Below, piece by piece: positions 62,311-64,000 of a stretch of DNA of 64,000 nucleotides. Position numbers and translations under genes: made by a program. Positions within the stretch are counted from its first letter, which is position 1, and each line of letters starts with the position of its first letter. Origin of the DNA: Anaeramoeba flamelloides. Taxonomy: Eukaryota; Metamonada; Anaeramoebidae. The stretch lies in NCBI GenBank assembly GCA_027625915.1, contig JANTQA010000032.1, forward strand, positions 10,664,001-10,728,000. Direction: 5' to 3'. A model generated the notes under the pieces. The model ran no database searches, was not told the DNA's origin, and saw only the letters and a program-made list of their open reading frames with translations.

Positions 62311-64000
62311 ACAATAAAAATCTCAGATGTTTCTTTTCAGTCTTTTAGTAGTTGTCAATATATTTCAGAATCTAGGTTTTAAATAATCTATAAAAAGTGT
62401 TGAAAGTTTGAAAACGAATTAAATCGATTATAATAAAGCCCTTAAATGTTATTCTATAAAGATAAAATTGATTTGAAAATATATAATACAACAATTGTTA
62501 TCTGAAATACAAAAATTGATTGAAGATCCAAATACAAAACTCTTTCTTTGTTTTTGAAACTTTAAAATCGATTTTAAAGATACACATTATATTCCAATCC
62601 ATTTTGTACAAACTGAAATATATTGTTCAGTGTGGGATTGTCTTTGTATCTTTGTTCATTTGAAATTTTGTGATTCTTCTCATTCTTGTATTTGTTTAAA
62701 TGTATTTTTTTTCTCAAAATAGAATATTGTTAAGTAAAGAGTAAAGTCCTCAATTTGAGATTTGAATTATCGACTTTCCAAAGCTACCATGGAATTATGT
62801 CAATATCAAATTTTGATCTTGATATAAATTTTTCAATCTTAGAATATCGGAAAAAAAAAGCTCAATTCAGAAAAAAAAAATTTCCTAATATGGGCCAATA
62901 TTCAAGATTTTTTTTATAATTATCATAAAATAAAATTGAGAAACCTCAATGACTCTAAACATTGAAAATTCCCTGAGAAACGGCATAAAATTTACTCTTA
63001 AAAAAATTATTTTTTTTTTATAACACCTAAAGATCATTTTTTATTTCAACTCATTTATGAATAATTTTTTTCAAAAATAGCTTTCTTATTCTTAGATTCA
63101 TAGATTTAAAATTCTATATCAACATCAAAATTTGATATTAAAAAAAAAATCACGGTAACCTTGGAATAACTGTATTATTTAAAGTTTGTTCGAAATTATT
63201 TTTTGTTTTGGGTTCTTATATATAAAGTGTAAAAAGTTCCCTTGGGATTTATTTATTACTTATTTTCCTTTAAATAAAAAATATAAAATTAAGATTAATT
63301 TTAGATAGTCCTTGTTCAAACTCCATATAGAATATTCGGGACAAGAAAAGATAAAAAATCTTAGAGTAAATTAAATAATAATTTTTAAAAAAATACACTG
63401 CATCTTGGAATATAAAAAAAAAGTAAAAATATGATTACCACAAAAGTAAAATTACTTCAAATTTCAATTTTCTGAAATAAATTATTATTTTTAAAAGTCT
63501 TATTTATTTTTCAAATTTTAAAAAAGTCCAAAAATTAACTTGTTTACCTAATTATTTCAAAAAAAATATTTTCTTTAAAGAAGAAAGAACTTTTATCATA
63601 GTCTATGAAGAAAGTGTATAATCAGAACTTTAAAGATAAAATTAATATGTTTTGAAAGAAGAAATCGTATAAAAAAATATTCTTAATTTCAAAAAAAAAA
63701 TATTCTGATTTTTTTAAAACTTGATATATTTATCATTTTTTTTTTTCAACACTAAAAACATTTTAGGTAAATTTTTTCTTTTTTGTTAAACAATAAAATA
63801 ATAAAAAAATTAATCAAATTATTTTATAAAAATAAATCCCATTCCAAAATTTTTGATACATCTAAAATCAAAAATAGGTAAAAAAAACCCAATTTATTGT
63901 ATTTTTCCAAATATGATATATAAAAACATTTTAATTTACACAGTATTAATGTTTTATTAAGCAATCATTTTAATCCAAATAAAAGAAAAAGAATATAAAA
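62311..64000. other. Right edge: upstream of PMT, non-coding
   Basis: This must contain the PMT promoter. A relative of the direct repeat of 6085-6960 lies at about 63480-63720. From 63835 to the edge is an inverted match to the right end of the 34482-35003 element (ccaaaatttttgatacatct, then cagtattaatgttttatt), so that element probably continues beyond the window. No gene is seen. Confidence 0.5.

Overview
This is a very AT-rich nuclear DNA window from a unicellular eukaryote. The evidence is spliceosomal introns with GT..AG ends, A-rich 3' splice regions ending in TAG or AAG, long Asn runs coded by (AAT)n, Lys/Glu/Asn-rich low-complexity inserts, and TAA and TGA both used as stops, so the standard code fits. 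The protein style (poly-N, poly-K, small-GTPase regulators) resembles amoeboid protists such as Anaeramoeba or other amoebae. That placement is a guess from style, not a proven identification.

Six host genes can be assembled by splicing. From left to right they are: a p24/TMED2-like cargo receptor (+, 3989-4798); a compact Rap-GAP domain protein (-, 10007-16609, five exons); a NOL11-like nucleolar protein (+, 20333-22922); a cytohesin-type Sec7-PH ARF GEF (+, 26250-33484, four exons); a TOR kinase of about 3,100 residues (+, about 40937-52698, first coding exon not found); and a protein O-mannosyltransferase without MIR repeats (-, 56582-62253). ER/Golgi trafficking and growth signalling dominate: p24 and the ARF GEF act in vesicle traffic, PMT in the ER, NOL11 in rRNA processing, TOR and Rap-GAP in signalling. 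Nothing suggests co-transcription.

Most of the window is non-coding and consists of old, diverged, mostly non-autonomous mobile DNA. I could delimit a 194-195 bp palindromic Tc1/mariner-like MITE (three copies, TA duplications); a 1,207 bp element with 20 bp exact terminal repeats, a TTAT duplication and clusters of the octamer ATCGCGAT; a 248 bp MITE with a TGGTG duplication; a family ending in ACTGGTATTTGAA (three copies); a 754 bp family with long terminal inverted repeats; three long foldbacks (0.9-1.6 kb); a short hairpin family repeated at least seven times; a tRNA-derived SINE-like unit; and two decayed LINE reverse-transcriptase remnants of one family, one of them split by the 1,207 bp element.

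Introns fall into two classes: 126-560 nt, and 1-3.9 kb. Nearly all the long ones carry recognisable repeats, so transposon load explains the gene sizes. I saw no CRISPR array, rRNA, intact tRNA, or recognisable virus-derived or capsid gene. I found no convincing previously undescribed multi-gene system. The most distinctive items are the ATCGCGAT-rich element nested in a LINE, the zinc-knuckle-like insert in TOR, and the repeat-inflated introns.
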